A stretch of 64,000 nt of DNA from Prionace glauca (taxonomy: Eukaryota > Chordata > Chondrichthyes > Carcharhiniformes > Carcharhinidae), in the NCBI GenBank assembly GCA_037974335.1, contig CM075760.1, forward strand, positions 7,251,432 through 7,315,431, in the 5' to 3' direction. The notes under the pieces were generated by a model, which saw only the letters and a list, made by a program, of their open reading frames with translations, made no database searches and had not been told where the DNA came from. Positions 9,714 to 20,640 of this stretch are shown here, in pieces. A program made the translations under genes and the position numbers. Each line of letters begins with the position of its first letter. The stretch's first letter is position 1.

Positions 9714-10341
9714 TGGAAGACTTAACTCCGTGCTCAAGACTGGAAGGAGTTTGTGACAGTGGACAATTCGCACTATGTACATTCCCGAAATCAGGAACTG
9801 GATCAGGAAGATGGGATATCTGTGTCTCTGTGTACTGTCATCTTTAAGTTCCATCTCCTCTCAATGCCGTGTGTAATATATTCGCTTTCCCGGCTTTCCA
9901 GCCAAAGCTCGGGTTCACCAACTGTCTGTGTCTATATCAAGTAGCTAATTGACCCTGGGAGCTGGACAGCCAGAGGGAGCTGAATGAGAGGAAGCGACAG
10001 AAACAGAAAGAGCAGTGACATGACAGTATTTCGTAATGATTTGTATCAGTTGCTCTCCACGATGAATGCCTGCAGTGTGTTACCCTGTAAGTTTCACAGA
10101 AGAACCAGTGGAGTTTGTTGGGGGTTTGGAAACTGCAAGTGTCACATAAGCAGCTCACTGTCTATTTCATGTTCCAGCTAAGAGGATTCGCTGCTTTCAT
10201 TGGCTGAAGCAATCACTTGTTTGTGATATAATCATGACAATTTGAAGGATAAACTTGCATTTGGTGAGTAAAAAACACGAAATAAAATAAAAAGCAGGTG
10301 ATTCGTGGATAAATTAATATTGTAAACAGGTTGGCTCACAT

Positions 10342-10413
10342 TCCCTGGTGGTCCAGTGGTTAGGATTCGGCGCTCTTACCACCCCAGTCCGGGTTCGATT
10401 CCTGGTCAGGGAA
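10342..10413 (+). tRNA. tRNA-Glu-like gene with anticodon reading CTT
   Basis: A 72-nt sequence aligning end to end with vertebrate tRNA-Glu. The acceptor stem TCCCTGG/TCAGGGA pairs fully with one wobble, the A-box region (tggtccagtggttagg) and B box (ggttcgattcc) are intact, and the T stem pairs. In the anticodon arm the loop reads CTCTTAC, making positions 34-36 CTT (a Lys anticodon) instead of CTC. The stem CGGCG/CACCC has two mismatches. No CCA is encoded, as expected in a eukaryote. It is either a decaying tRNA gene or a tRNA-Glu body with a changed anticodon. Confidence 0.6.
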
Positions 10414-11923
10414 TGTAAATTTATTGCTGTACAAAAATCCTGCGTTACTTCTAGTTCTGTCGGAATCAGTACCAGAGCGATGTCTTCTTTAGCATCTGAC
10501 TTGGAAATGTCACATGTAAAGAACAAAAAAGAAGAGAGCAATCGGCTGCAAAGCGCTGATGGTACAAAACGCTGATGCGGGTTAAAATCTGGCTGTTAAT
10601 GGGGTAAATTTTATTGTTTCTACTGACACAAATATCTCTCTGATCTGGGTCCAAATTTCGGGCTCAATTACAAGTAAAAGTTCAATTGAATGCAGCAGTA
10701 AACTCTTCCAACGCCAATGAAGTGGAGGTGGTTTTCACTCAGAAACAGTAAGTGTGAGATTAGCAGCGCAGGTTGGAGAAAGACTCAGTTTGAGCGGTGA
10801 CGCTGCCGGAGGAATGGAGAGCTGGAGTTCACCCAGAAAAGCAGCAAAGTTCAAAAACAATGGCGCCCAATGTGGGACAGACAAGGGAACAGTCTGTACA
10901 TGTGAATGCAGTAAGAGCTTTAAACAAGTAATTTTGATTTACTTGTAATTCAGAGATTTAAACACACAATTCTGATTTAAACAAGAATTTTCTGATTTTA
11001 AAATTAATGTTAGCTGTATTTTTAAAAGGAATTGTAATCTTTAGCCAAAGTTACACTGATTTTAAGGTTAACTTGGATGATAAAGTATGATCTTTAACTG
11101 ACAACGGTTCTCTGTAACACAATCCCCTATAAACACAGGAGATGGCTGTGGTATCCGCTCTGAACTTCAAGTGGATGTCACCTCAGAATTCACCCCCGCC
11201 CCCCCGCAGACCATTGTCACATAAGAGTTTCCAAACTCCACTCCCCAAAAAAGCATGCTTTACAATCTCCTTTCACAATAATGCTTTCCATGAGTGGCTT
11301 GCATTTTGAAAACCATACCAGATTTTCGAAATGACTCGCTTAAACAGAGCTTCCACTCTGAGCTCGTGGGTTGTGGATGTGATCTCTTTCTTGAAGGTCA
11401 TTCTACACAGTCCCTTACACCAATTTTCTGTGTTGGGTCTTAGCCTGTATCGAGCTCCCGTGATCATACATATTGATTCTTTTTTCATTTAGCAGAAAAT
11501 ATAGACTGGAGAAAAGTCAATTTCAAAGATATTTTTCCAGAAAAGCCTGGGCTTATGTGACATGCATTTGAACACAGCTGCCAAGAGTGTTGGCTGTCGA
11601 CACATTTTTATCAAATTTGAGCAAACATGCACTTGTATTATTCATGGGACAGTAAACTTTGTGGATGAATTAACTCCTTGAAAGCCCCTCTTCCATCTTC
11701 TAGCTTCATACTGAAGTCTTGGCTCTTCTGCGTGAAATGCAATATTTTGTTCCAGTTTTTGGTCTGGTCTTTAATTTGCGTGACACACTCCGTCATCCTG
11801 TTTAGGAGTAAAGTTATCCTGGCAATAGGAGGGGAGGATGCAAAGGGATTTTCCCCCATTCCCCTCCTTGTAATGTGGAATGAAATTAGAAATTTCTGGA
11901 AGATGTGGGTGACACCATTCTTC
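10414..11923. other. Intergenic, between tRNA-like gene and GPCR exon
   Basis: AT-rich unique sequence with no convincing gene, present also in copy C. The first ~340 bp are also found in copy B (to about 30270). Short poly-A/T stretches near 10930-11050. Confidence 0.55.
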
Positions 11924-12825
11924 TTATCTTTTAATGAAATGGAGAATTGGAGTAAATGAATTCATCAGCACATTCTTCAACTGCTGCCTGAACTTCGTCT
12001 GGGTGACGGCATATATTCCAGTGTTGGTGCAGCAACTCAGGAGCTGCAGCATGAAGGCCAGTTCCATCACAAAGCCATCGAGAAATAACGCTTTATGTCC
12101 CAAATTGAACATACGCTTCCACACCGAATAAAACATTAACACTGACCATAACAGGATGAAATTGGCTGAGATAACAAATAGCAAAATGATGGATTTCCTT
12201 CGACTTTCCATCTGTGTGTCTTTGGGACTCTCCCCACTGCTTTGAGCCCGAAGTCTCCTGCGGGCTCTGCTGCCCACTAAAATGTGCCTGACAGTGAAAA
12301 CATTAAATAACAGAATCAGGACAAATGGGACACATGGGGTTAGAATGTTGTGGGCGAACTCGACTGTGCCCCAGACTGGGGACGACAGAACAGTGCCTGT
12401 TACCTCACAAAACCAGGGGTCATTCAAGAGCACATACCCACCCAATAACATAAAACACCAGAAAATGTTCTTTAAACAGCTCAGCATCGTCACTGTTCCC
12501 AGAACCACCACTGCCGTTTTCTCACTGCAATATTTCTTTTTCAGTTTCTGGCAGCAAATGGCCACAAATCGATCAAAGGTGAAACTGACAGTGAACCAGA
12601 CAGAACAGTCAGTGGCTGCATAAAGCAGGACGGCGTGGATGTTACACACAGGGATATACCACAGGAAAAGAAAATGCTCCTCAAAAACAATCGGAATCTG
12701 TCTCATTATCAAGTCGAGAATGATAACGAGTAAATCTGCCAAAGCCATGGCCACCAGGTAAGAAGTGACACATCTGGAGAGTCCACAGTTTTTACGGATG
12801 AGGATAACAATCGTGATGATGTTCA
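11924..12825 (-). CDS. GPR139-like class A GPCR, exon 2 (copy A)
   Basis: A 300-residue open exon read on minus, starting after CTTTACAG at 12826. It holds the end of TM1 (NIITIVILIRK), TM2 LVAMALADLLVII, Cys3.25 before TM3 (VCNIHAVLLYAATDC), the DRY-equivalent FDRFVAICC, ECL2 Cys in DPWFCEV, an R/K-rich third loop (SRARRRLRAQSSGESP), TM6 and a TM7 NTGIYAVTQTKFRQQL in place of NPxxY. This is the shape of the GPR139-like receptors that I recall as numerous in sharks; the ligand is unknown. It ends in a stop at 11924. The start is supplied by an upstream exon; the candidate is at 22894-23305. About a dozen residues differ from copy C, most conservative. Confidence 0.85.
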
Positions 12826-13082
12826 CTGTAAAGAGGGGAAATAAATAATTAATTCATACATCAGGCCGGAAACAAAGTAAGTTTGAATGAGGAGATTTTG
12901 AGATTTTCTGATGCGTTAATGTATTTTTTGATGAATTGAAGTCAATGAGCCTGGAACAACCAATGGGATGGTCCGTGCGCCACAGGAAGGAAATGTTTAA
13001 CGCCAAAAACTGGAGGAGAGAAAGGGCAGGAGGCAATAGTGGTAACTGGCAATGCAGGGTGATGGGGTGCTCAGCAGAGACA
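12826..13082. other. Start of the putative GPCR intron
   Basis: AT-rich sequence with no recognised element; repeated in copy C at 63238-63494. Confidence 0.5.
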
Positions 13083-13450
13083 TTGATCATAGAAACAGTG
13101 ATACTCGGAGCACGAGTCGGCCATTTGCCTCTTTGAGCCTGCTCCTCCATTGATTATGATCATGGCTGATCATCCAACTCAGTAGCTTGATCCTGCCGTT
13201 CCCTCTTTCCTTTGATCCTCTTCGCACCAAGAGTTATGTCTAACTCCTGTTCGAAAACACACAATGTGTTCGCCTCAACTGCTTTCCATGGTACTGAATT
13301 CCACAGGCTTACCACTCTCTAAAATAATTTCACCTAATCTCACTCCTAAAAGGTTTACCCAGTATCTTTAGATGATAGCCCCTGGTTCTCGACGCCCCCA
13401 CTATTGGGAACATCCTTCCTGCACCTACCATTCACTAGACAGCGACATAA
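13083..13450 (-). mobile_element. LINE 3' end, antisense
   Basis: On plus it reads agtcggccatttgcctctttgagcctgctcc..gatcatggctgatcatccaact, the reverse of a CR1-like 3' UTR (gatcagccatgatc..), followed by reversed RT C-terminal wording. A family different from the TTCTATG-tailed one. Similar copies lie at 37691 and 46320. Confidence 0.7.
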
Positions 13451-13529
13451 GACAGCGTGCAGTTCGAGGCTATCAAACAGATTCAGGCAGCGGAGGGTAG
13501 TGAACCTGTGAGAGACGAGATCCACCAGT

Positions 13530-14175
13530 CAGTGATATGGAGAGTGTGAGGGTTAAGTCTATCACTCACCCTTGGGCAGGGCAAAGCACCAGATAGGAGG
13601 GGTATGTTTCACCGGGACAGTGATTGAAGAGAGTGTGAGGATCAAAGCCCTCACTCACCTTTGGGCAGTGGACAGCATCGGACCTTTGAGGGATTTGTTT
13701 CACAGGGAGGCAGTGATATAGAAAGCGTGAGGTTTGAAGCCCTCACCTGAGGTTGTCATGATGGCTCAGTGGTTCGCAATGCTTCCTCACAACCCCAGGA
13801 ATGTGGGTTAAATTCCGGCCTCAGATCATTGTCTGTATGAAGATTACATGTTCTCCCTGTGTCTGCCTGGGTTTCATCCGGGTGCTCCGCTTTCCTCCCA
13901 CAGACCAAAGATGTGCGGGTTAAGTTGACAAGCTATGGTAAATTAACCCCAGTGTCAGGGGGATTAGGATGATAAATATTTAGTGTTATGTGAATAGGGC
14001 CTGGATGTGATTGTTGCCAGTGCAGGCTCGATGGGCCTAATTACCTCCTTCCTTCTTTAGGGATCATACGATTCATGCAGCAGAGAGCACCAGACCTGCG
14101 AGGCACACACTTCACCAGGACAGTTATGTAAACAGTGAGGTTCATGGCCCTAATATACCTTTGGACCTGCGAGGG
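13530..14175. repeat. ~90-bp tandem repeat, four units, one split by a SINE
   Basis: Units starting cagtgatat, cagtgattg, cagtgatat and cagttatgt at 13530, 13618, 13711 and 14121, each with agtgtgag, ccctcactcacc and tttgggcag-type wording, spacing 88 and 93 bp. The fourth interval is widened by the SINE at 13755-14070. Copy C starts the same array at its window edge. Confidence 0.6.
13755..14070 (+). mobile_element. HE1-like SINE
   Basis: Full-length but old: head gtcatgatggctcagtggttcgcaatgcttcctcac, core tgcctgggtttcatccgggtgctccg, tail tagggatcatacgatt. Inserted in the ~90-bp tandem array. Confidence 0.72.
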
Positions 14176-14299
14176 TCAGCCATAGATAACATGCTGAGTT
14201 TGAAAAAAATCCAGGAGTGACGCCTCAGGAAAATGTAAGCTGATTAGTTCATGAGAACTGATGGTAGGACCACTGTTTAAATAGCTAAACCTAAAAAGA

Positions 14300-14795
14300 G
14301 CGCTCTGGAGTGGATGCACAGGAGATGTACCAGGTTGCTGCCTGAGATGGAACATGTAAATTATGAAGAGATGTTGTAGGCTTGAGTTGTTTTCATTAGA
14401 GCAGAGAAGACTGAGGGGCGACTGAATGAAGTGTGCAAGATCATGAGGGGTATGTACAAAACGGATAGGGAGCAACTGTTGTCTTTCGTTGAAGGGTTAG
14501 TTATGAGGCACACGAATTAAAAGTGAAGTGTGGGAGGTACAGAGGGGATTTCAAGAAATTTTACACAGAGGGTGGTGACGGTCTGGAAAGTGCTGCCTTG
14601 GGGGATTCTGGAAGTGGGATGCCTCATTTAAAAAGTACCTGGATGAGTACTTGGTATGTAATAACATTCATAGCTATGGGTCAAGTGCTGGCAAGTGAGA
14701 TGAGGTGGGAAAGTTGGGGCCTTTCATGCATCGGTGGAGACTCGTTGCCCAGAAAAGCCTCTTCTGCCCTGTAGTATTCTGTGGGTCTGTGAAAA
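14300..14795 (+). mobile_element. LINE 3' fragment, degenerate
   Basis: Reads through the RT C-terminal region and the 3' UTR (agagggtggtgacggtctggaaagtgctgcc..gatgagtacttggtatg), ending tctgccctgtagtattctgtg. Many disruptions; 5' truncated. Confidence 0.65.
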
Positions 14796-14954
14796 TAAAT
14801 GTATTATTTATTGCGAAAAGTATTATTTTGATCTGTATCTAGATTTGTTCTGGTCTTACATGTAAATTTTACATTTAAGACATGACAGGTGAGGGCAGCC
14901 AAAAGGAATCTGCAGCTTGTCATATGTCCTGGATGCTGACAATGTCTGAGATTT

Positions 14955-15930
14955 GGCCTTTACAGCGATGGGGATAGAATATCAAAGTAGGGAGGTTTTG
15001 TTGCAACTGTACAGGGTACTAGTGAGGCGGCAGCTGGAGTACTGTGTGCAGTTTTGGTCGCTGCGCTTGCGGAAGGATATATTGGCCTTGGAGGGAGTGC
15101 AGAGAAGGTTCACTAGGCTGATACCGGAGATTAGGGGGTTGGACTATGAAGAGAGATTAAATCGACTGGGTCTGTACTCGTTGGAGTTTAGAAGGATGAG
15201 GGGGGAATCTTATAGAGACGTATAAGATAATGAAGGGGATGGATAGAACAAAGAACAAAGAACAACACAGCACGGGAAACAGGCCCTTCGGCCCAACGAG
15301 CCCGCGCCGCCGTCCCATGGTCAGTGACCTATTCATGATTTTAGTCTATGCCTAATGTGTGAGGATCAGGGAGGTCCAATATAGGGACAATTTGTTACCC
15401 AATCAATCAGCCTAAAAGCACATTTTTGGGATGTGGGAGGAAACCGGAGTACCCGGAGGAAACCCACGCAACCATGGGGAGAACGCGCAAACTCCCACGG
15501 ACACAGGCCCAAATCCATGTGTCCGCATAGCAACAGAGATAGCCTCTGAGCTGTCATGCTGCCCTCGGGTAGAGGTAGAGAGATTCTTCCCACTTAGAAA
15601 GGATAACACAACTCGAGGGCACAGCCTCAAGATAAGGGGGTGGGGGGGGGCTGTTTAGATCGGAGTTGAGGAGGAACTTCTTCACTCAAAGGGTGGTGAA
15701 TCTCTGGAATTCTCTGCCCGTTGAAGTGGTGGAGGCTACCTCGCTAAATATATTTAAGACGCGGGTAGATAGGTTTCTGATAAGAGAGGGGATTAAGGGT
15801 TATGGGGAGAGAGTGGAAAACTGGAACTGATCCACTTCAGATCAGCCATGATCTTATTGAATGGTGGGGCAGGCTCGAAGGTCTAGATGGCCTACTCCTG
15901 CTCCTATTTCTTATGTTCTTATGTTCTTAT
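14955..15930 (+). mobile_element. CR1-like LINE 3' end, TTCTTATG tail, interrupted
   Basis: Codes AMGIEYQSREVLLQLYR then VLVRRQLEYCVQFW and on to RRMRG, breaks at 15246, resumes at 15561 (gtagagattcttcccact..) and ends with ctcctatttcttatgttcttatgttcttatg. Same family as 30335-31490 and 38456-39135. The interruption is a minus-strand SINE. Confidence 0.8.
15247..15560 (-). mobile_element. SINE with TTTGTTC-type tail, inserted in a LINE
   Basis: On plus it starts aacaaagaacaaagaacaac and gcacgggaaacaggccc, a LINE-like tail read backwards, then the SINE core (tgtgggaggaaaccggagtacc) and a decayed tRNA head. The tail differs from both other SINE tail types. Confidence 0.65.
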
Positions 15931-16745
15931 GAGATGACCAGATGACCACATGTTCAAGAAGTGCTCCCAGCTGTACAAACTGGAGCTCAGGGTTTCAGAG
16001 TTTCGGCGACAGTTCACTATATTGGGGTGCATTGATGAGGCTGGGATTTACATGGATCGTCCGTTTTGAGAAGTGGTCTCACCACAGAGCAAGGACTGGA
16101 GGGAAGAAGGGAATGGGTAACCACCAGACAATCGAGAAAGAACAGGCAGGTCATGCAGGAGCCTCCCCAGGTTACTAATGGAGATTCCATTCGGATGCTG
16201 GTAAGGACGCTGGTCCCTCAGATGAGTGCATTCAGAATTTCCGTGGCCGAAGACATGACTCCAGGATTGTGTGCTGCCTCCCTGGTGCCAGGGCCAGGGA
16301 TATGAACGAATGGCTGCAGGGTATCTTGAAAGGGATTGTGATGAGGTAGGGGGCGTGGTATTTGTCGGTACCAGCAATCTAACAGTCAAACTGAAGAATG
16401 AGGCGTTGCGTCAAGAATACAGTGAGCTCAGCAGTGGATTAAAAAGCAGGACCTCAGAAAGCTGTAATCCCTGAATTGCTCCAAGTGCCACATGCTAACG
16501 AGTACAGAAATAGGAAAATAGGACAGATAAACATCCTATTTCGTCTCCATAGGACTCAAGAGTTGGTGCAAGCGTTCAGGTTTTAGATTCCTAGATCTCT
16601 GGAACCATTTCTAGGTGAGTTAGGACGCGTACAAAAGGGACGGCCTGCACCTCAACCACACTAGGGCCAAAGTCCTTGTGAATAGGTTTACGCGTGCGAT
16701 TGGGAAGAGTTTAAACTAGTTTGACAGGAGGAAGGAACACAGAAG
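15931..16745 (+). mobile_element. LINE ORF1-like (esterase-type) fragment
   Basis: Contains GVVFVGTSNLTVKLKNEALR, a decayed form of the VVVHIGTNDL block of SGNH-type esterase ORF1 proteins of CR1/L2-clade LINEs, and further on the wording of a DGLHLN-like block (gacggcctgcacctcaaccac). Frames are broken. Identification is by motif resemblance. Confidence 0.5.
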
Positions 16746-18470
16746 GAGACACTGAACATTAGAATCCTCTTCTGCTGCCTCTGCTAAATGATCTCAAACA
16801 AAAAAACAAAGGACCAACCGCTTGTAACTCTCTATTGTTTGTTCATTTGCCTATCAAGATGACTCTTCAATGTGGCTCACTAACGGCCTCAACCATCTCA
16901 CACTCCAGGCCTCCACCACCCTCTGTGTAAAAACTTCCCTGCACATCTTCACTGAACCTTTTCCCCCTTATCTTGAACTTGTGCCTCCTTGTAATTGTCA
17001 CTTCAGCCCTGGGGGAAAAAAAAGCTTCCAACTGATCACCCTATCTCTGCCTCACATAATTGCATAAATTTCCATCACGTCCCCCCTTAGCCTCCGCCTT
17101 TCCAGAAAGAACAATCCCAGTTTTTTTCAATTTTTCCTTATAGTTAATACCCTCCACATCAGGAAACATCCTGGCAAATCTTTTTCTGCACCCTCCCCAA
17201 AGCCTCCACATTCTTCTGATAGTGTGGTGAACCAGAATTGCATGCAGTATTCCAAATGAGGCCTAACCAATGTTTTATACAACTGTAAAATAATTTGCCA
17301 ACCTTTATACTCGATGCATGGTCCGGTGAAGGCACGCTTGACACATGCTTTCTTTACCACCTTTTCCACCTGGGCTTCTACTTTAATGGATCTGTGGACA
17401 TCTACCCCCAGGCCTCTCTGTGTATCTATGCTCCTGATGGTTCTGCCATTTATTTTGTATCTCCCACCTGAAATGGATCTACCAAAATGCTTCACCTCGT
17501 ATTTGTCTGGATTAAGTTCCATTTTTCCACCCAATTTTCCAGTCTATCTACATCCCACTGTATTCTCTGTGTCTTCCTCCAGTTTGTCACTGGAGGGTTC
17601 TGTGAATACCCACAGTACAGTCGAAGTGACTGAGTCACTGCTCCGAGAATTTCCTCTGTTGGAAGTTCATCCGAGATATCCTGCTAATTCTATTCTGAGC
17701 AGTACATTGCACTGGTAGTATTCTTGAGATCGCCACATTTCCGGTTCTGCTTTTCAACTTTCTTCCGAACTCCCTATATTCCGCTTTAAGGACCTCACCA
17801 CTTTTTATTTACCGATGTCATTTGTACCAATATGTACCACAACATTGGCTGTTCACCGTCCCCCTCCAGCATATCCTGCAACCGCTCTAAAACATCCTTG
17901 ACCCCGGCATCAAGGAGGCAACATACTGGAGTCTCTAGTTGGAAACAACTATCTGTTACAAATGAATCCCCCATAATTGTTGCATTGCCATAATTTTTCC
18001 TATTTCACTCTGCCGCAGAATTGACTCCAGTTCAATGATACGTGGCTTTGCTGTTTTCCCTTGAGAGACCTTTCCTCTCAACAAGGATCAAAAATAGTAC
18101 ATCTATTGAGCAGGGAACTGTTCTCCTCTTTCTCTGCCTCACTGTTATCCTCTTTCTCTGCCTGTCTATCATCCATTCCCTTCCTGTCTGTGGAATCTTA
18201 CCGTGTGGTGTGACTGCCGCTCTTATTGTTGTGGCCACGATATTCTTGCTTCGCAGATACTCCACAGCATCGCCAGGTGCCGCTCCAGTTCCGAAACCCG
18301 AACTTCCAAGAGCCTTAGTGAGTTCCTGTGGTGCATCTTGACGATGGCACACACGGCTATCACTGTTTGTTGGCAGTGGAGGAAGTGAACGATTGTGGAA
18401 AGAGCGCAGCTGAAGTCACTTCTTGCACCCATGCTAGGCCCACGCACTGGCTATGTCCCCGCTTTCCCAT
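16746..18470 (-). mobile_element. LINE in minus orientation (RT C-terminus and ORF1 part)
   Basis: On minus, 17534-17127 reads MELNPDKYEVKHFGR, VEKVVKKACVKRAF and ILQLYKTLVRPHLEYCMQFW, the region after the RT palm. Further upstream on minus, VVVHIGTNDIG (about 17850-17812) marks the esterase-type ORF1 block. The RT palm itself is missing between them, so this is a deleted element. It faces the ORF1 fragment at 15931-16745. Confidence 0.65.
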
Positions 18471-18479
18471 ATGGAACAC

Positions 18480-19040
18480 AGGTAGCATGCAAAGCCATAC
18501 TTGGAAAATAGTGTTCAATTCTGGTTGCCAGGCTGCCAGAAGGATGTGGGCGGTTTGGAGAGGGTACAGAAAAGATTTACCGGAATGTTGTCTTGTCTGG
18601 GAGAAATTGCAACGAGGAGAGCAGAGACCAAACTTAGTTTGTTCTCATTCGAATGACGCAGGTTGAGAGGCGAACTGACAGAAGTCTATAAGATTACGAG
18701 GGACATGGACAGAATGGATTGTGAGAAGCTTTTTTCTCAGAGTCGAAGAGTCAGTTACTGGGGGCATAGTTTTGCGGTGCAAGAGACAAAGTTTAAAGGA
18801 GATATACGAGGCACTTTTTTTATACGGAGGGTGATGGGTGCCTGGAACTCACTGCGAAGGGAGATAGTGGAAGCAGAAAAGCTAGCAACTTTTAAGGAGC
18901 GTGTGAGCAAATACATGAATGGGATGGGAGTAGAGGTACATGGTCCCCGGAAGGGTTTTAGTTCTGTCACCAGAATGGTCAGTGACAACTTGGAGGGCCC
19001 AAACGCCTGTTCTTGTGCTGTATGTTTGTTCTTTGTTCGC
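18480..19040 (+). mobile_element. LINE 3' fragment
   Basis: RT C-terminal remnant (LRGELTEVYKITRDMDRMD, IRRVMGAWNSL, TFKERVSKYMNGMG) followed by a 3' UTR ending cttgtgctgtatgtttgttctttgttc. The TTTGTTC-type tail matches the tail of the SINE at 15247, so this LINE may be its partner. Confidence 0.7.
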
Positions 19041-19844
19041 ACGATGGATTTGAGTTCTCTTGCCATGACTTACCCTTTAAATTTAATCTTTGTGAGGAGC
19101 TTAATCTGAAGTATTTTGTTGAATGTATTCAGGAGGAGTTTCTCATTCAGTTTGTGGATGGCTCAACTAGACAGGGGGCAAAACTTGACCTCCGCTTGGG
19201 AAATAAGGAAGGGCAGATGACAGAAGTGTGAGTGGGGAATCACTTTGGGACCAATGGCCATAATTCTCTTGGTTTTAAGATAGCTATGGACAATGATTGG
19301 TCTGTCCCAAAGTTAAAATTCCAAATTGGGGCAAGGCCAATTTTGATTATATCAGGCAGGAACTTTCAAAAGTTAATTGAGGAAGTCTGTGGGAAGGCAG
19401 AGGGACATCTGGTAAGTGGTATGCTTTCAAAGGTGTGTTAATCAGGGTTCAGGGTAAATACATTCCTCTTAGAGTGAAGAGCAAGCCTGGCAGAAGCAGG
19501 GAACCCTGGATGAGTCGAGATGTTGAGGCCCTGGTCAAGAAGAGAAAGAGGCATTTGACGTACATAGACAGCTGGGATCAAGTGAATCTCTTGAAGATTA
19601 TAGGGGGTGTAGGACTGGTGTTAAGAGAGAAATCAGGAGGGAAAAAAGGGAACATGAAATTGTTTTGGCAGATGAGGCAAAGGAGAATCCAAAGAGCTTC
19701 TACAAATACATAAAGAATAAAAGAGTAATAAGGGAGAGAATAGGCTCTGTTAAGGATCAACAAGGTTATGTATGTGCGGATCCACGAAAGATGAGTGAGA
19801 TCCTAAATGAATATTTCTCATCAGTTGTTGAGGGCAGTAAATAA
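19041..19844 (+). mobile_element. LINE ORF2 fragment (endonuclease end to RT linker)
   Basis: Broken frames read ECIQEEFLIQFVDGSTRQGAKLDLRLGN, the C-terminal part of an APE-type endonuclease (FLxQ..PTRGxxxLDLVL), then linker wording ending EILNEYFSSV just before the RT would start. A complementary endonuclease fragment is at 23780. Confidence 0.6.
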
Positions 19845-20040
19845 ATTATTGCGGATGCTGGAATCTGAAATCAAAAGAGAAAATGCTGAAAAATCTCAAC
19901 AAGTCTGGCAGCATCTATCGGAAGAGAATAGAGCTGATGTTTTGCGTCCAAAGGGTTATCTGGCCATGAAACATCAGCTGTTTTCTCTCCTTACAGATAC
20001 AGCCAGACCTGCTGAGATTTTCCAGCATTTTGTTTTTTGG
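19845..20040. repeat. Hairpin-like dispersed repeat (inverted arms)
   Basis: aaaatgctgaaaaatctcaa near 19880 is answered by the near-reverse-complement ctgagattttccagcatttt near 20015, each extending into tctggcagcatct / agatacagccaga. The two arms of ~60 bp with a short loop look like a MITE or foldback element. Class not determined. Confidence 0.5.
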
Positions 20041-20640
20041 TTCCAATTTCCACAGTTTTCCTACTCATTTAACCTATCTACTTCAATTTGTCGCCTCCTC
20101 ACATCCACTTCACAATTTAATTCCTCTCTATTGTTGTCAGCAAATGTAGCAACCGTACCTTCATTCCCTTCATCCAAGTCATTCATATAAATTGCAAAAA
20201 GTCGAGGCTCCAGCACTGATCCCTAGGAAAAACATTAAGCGCATTTACCCTATCCATGGCTGTCATGATCGCATACACCTCTACAAGATCACCCCTCAGT
20301 CTCCTGCGCTCCAATGAAATAAGTCCTAGCCTGTCCAGTCTTTCCCTATAACTCAGTCCTTTGAGTTCTGGCAACACCCTTGTAAATGTCTTCTGCACTG
20401 TCTCCAGTTTAATAACATTCTTCCTATAGCAAGGCGAGCAGAATACTCCAGGAGCGGTCTCACCAATGTCCTGTGCAACAGTAATATAACTTCCCAACTT
20501 CTATACTCAGTGCCCTGACCGATGAAGGCCAGCATGCCAGAAGCCTTCTTCATTGCCTTATCTAACTGTGACTTCACCTTCAGAGAACAGTACATCTGAC
20601 CTCCAAGATCCCTCTTTTCGACGATCCCTGTGGTGCACTA
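20041..20640 (-). mobile_element. LINE RT C-terminal fragment, antisense
   Basis: On minus, 20595-20210 reads SLKVKSQLDKAMKKASGMLAF, HRTLVRPLLEYSARL, then KGLSYRERLDRLGLISLERR. The following reversed wording (tgatccctaggaaaaacatt) suggests a deleted RT part. Several frame breaks. Confidence 0.65.

Larger units (their letters stand above)
1..13593. repeat. Large direct duplication, copy A
   Basis: This whole segment recurs at 50388-64000 in the same order and orientation, including V segments, SINEs, LINEs, the tRNA-like gene and the GPCR exon. Base 1 aligns with 50388 and base 13593 with 64000, so the match runs off both window edges. Differences are scattered single bases and small indels, for example a ~20-bp insertion near 51650 in copy C and a 7-bp deletion near 54215 in copy C. 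It is either a tandem ~50-kb duplication or an uncollapsed second haplotype in the assembly. Confidence 0.95.

Noticed and set aside
18042-18341. 99-residue plus frame with a membrane-like stretch
   Set aside because: Lies antisense within a LINE ORF1 region (16746-18470); composition artefact.
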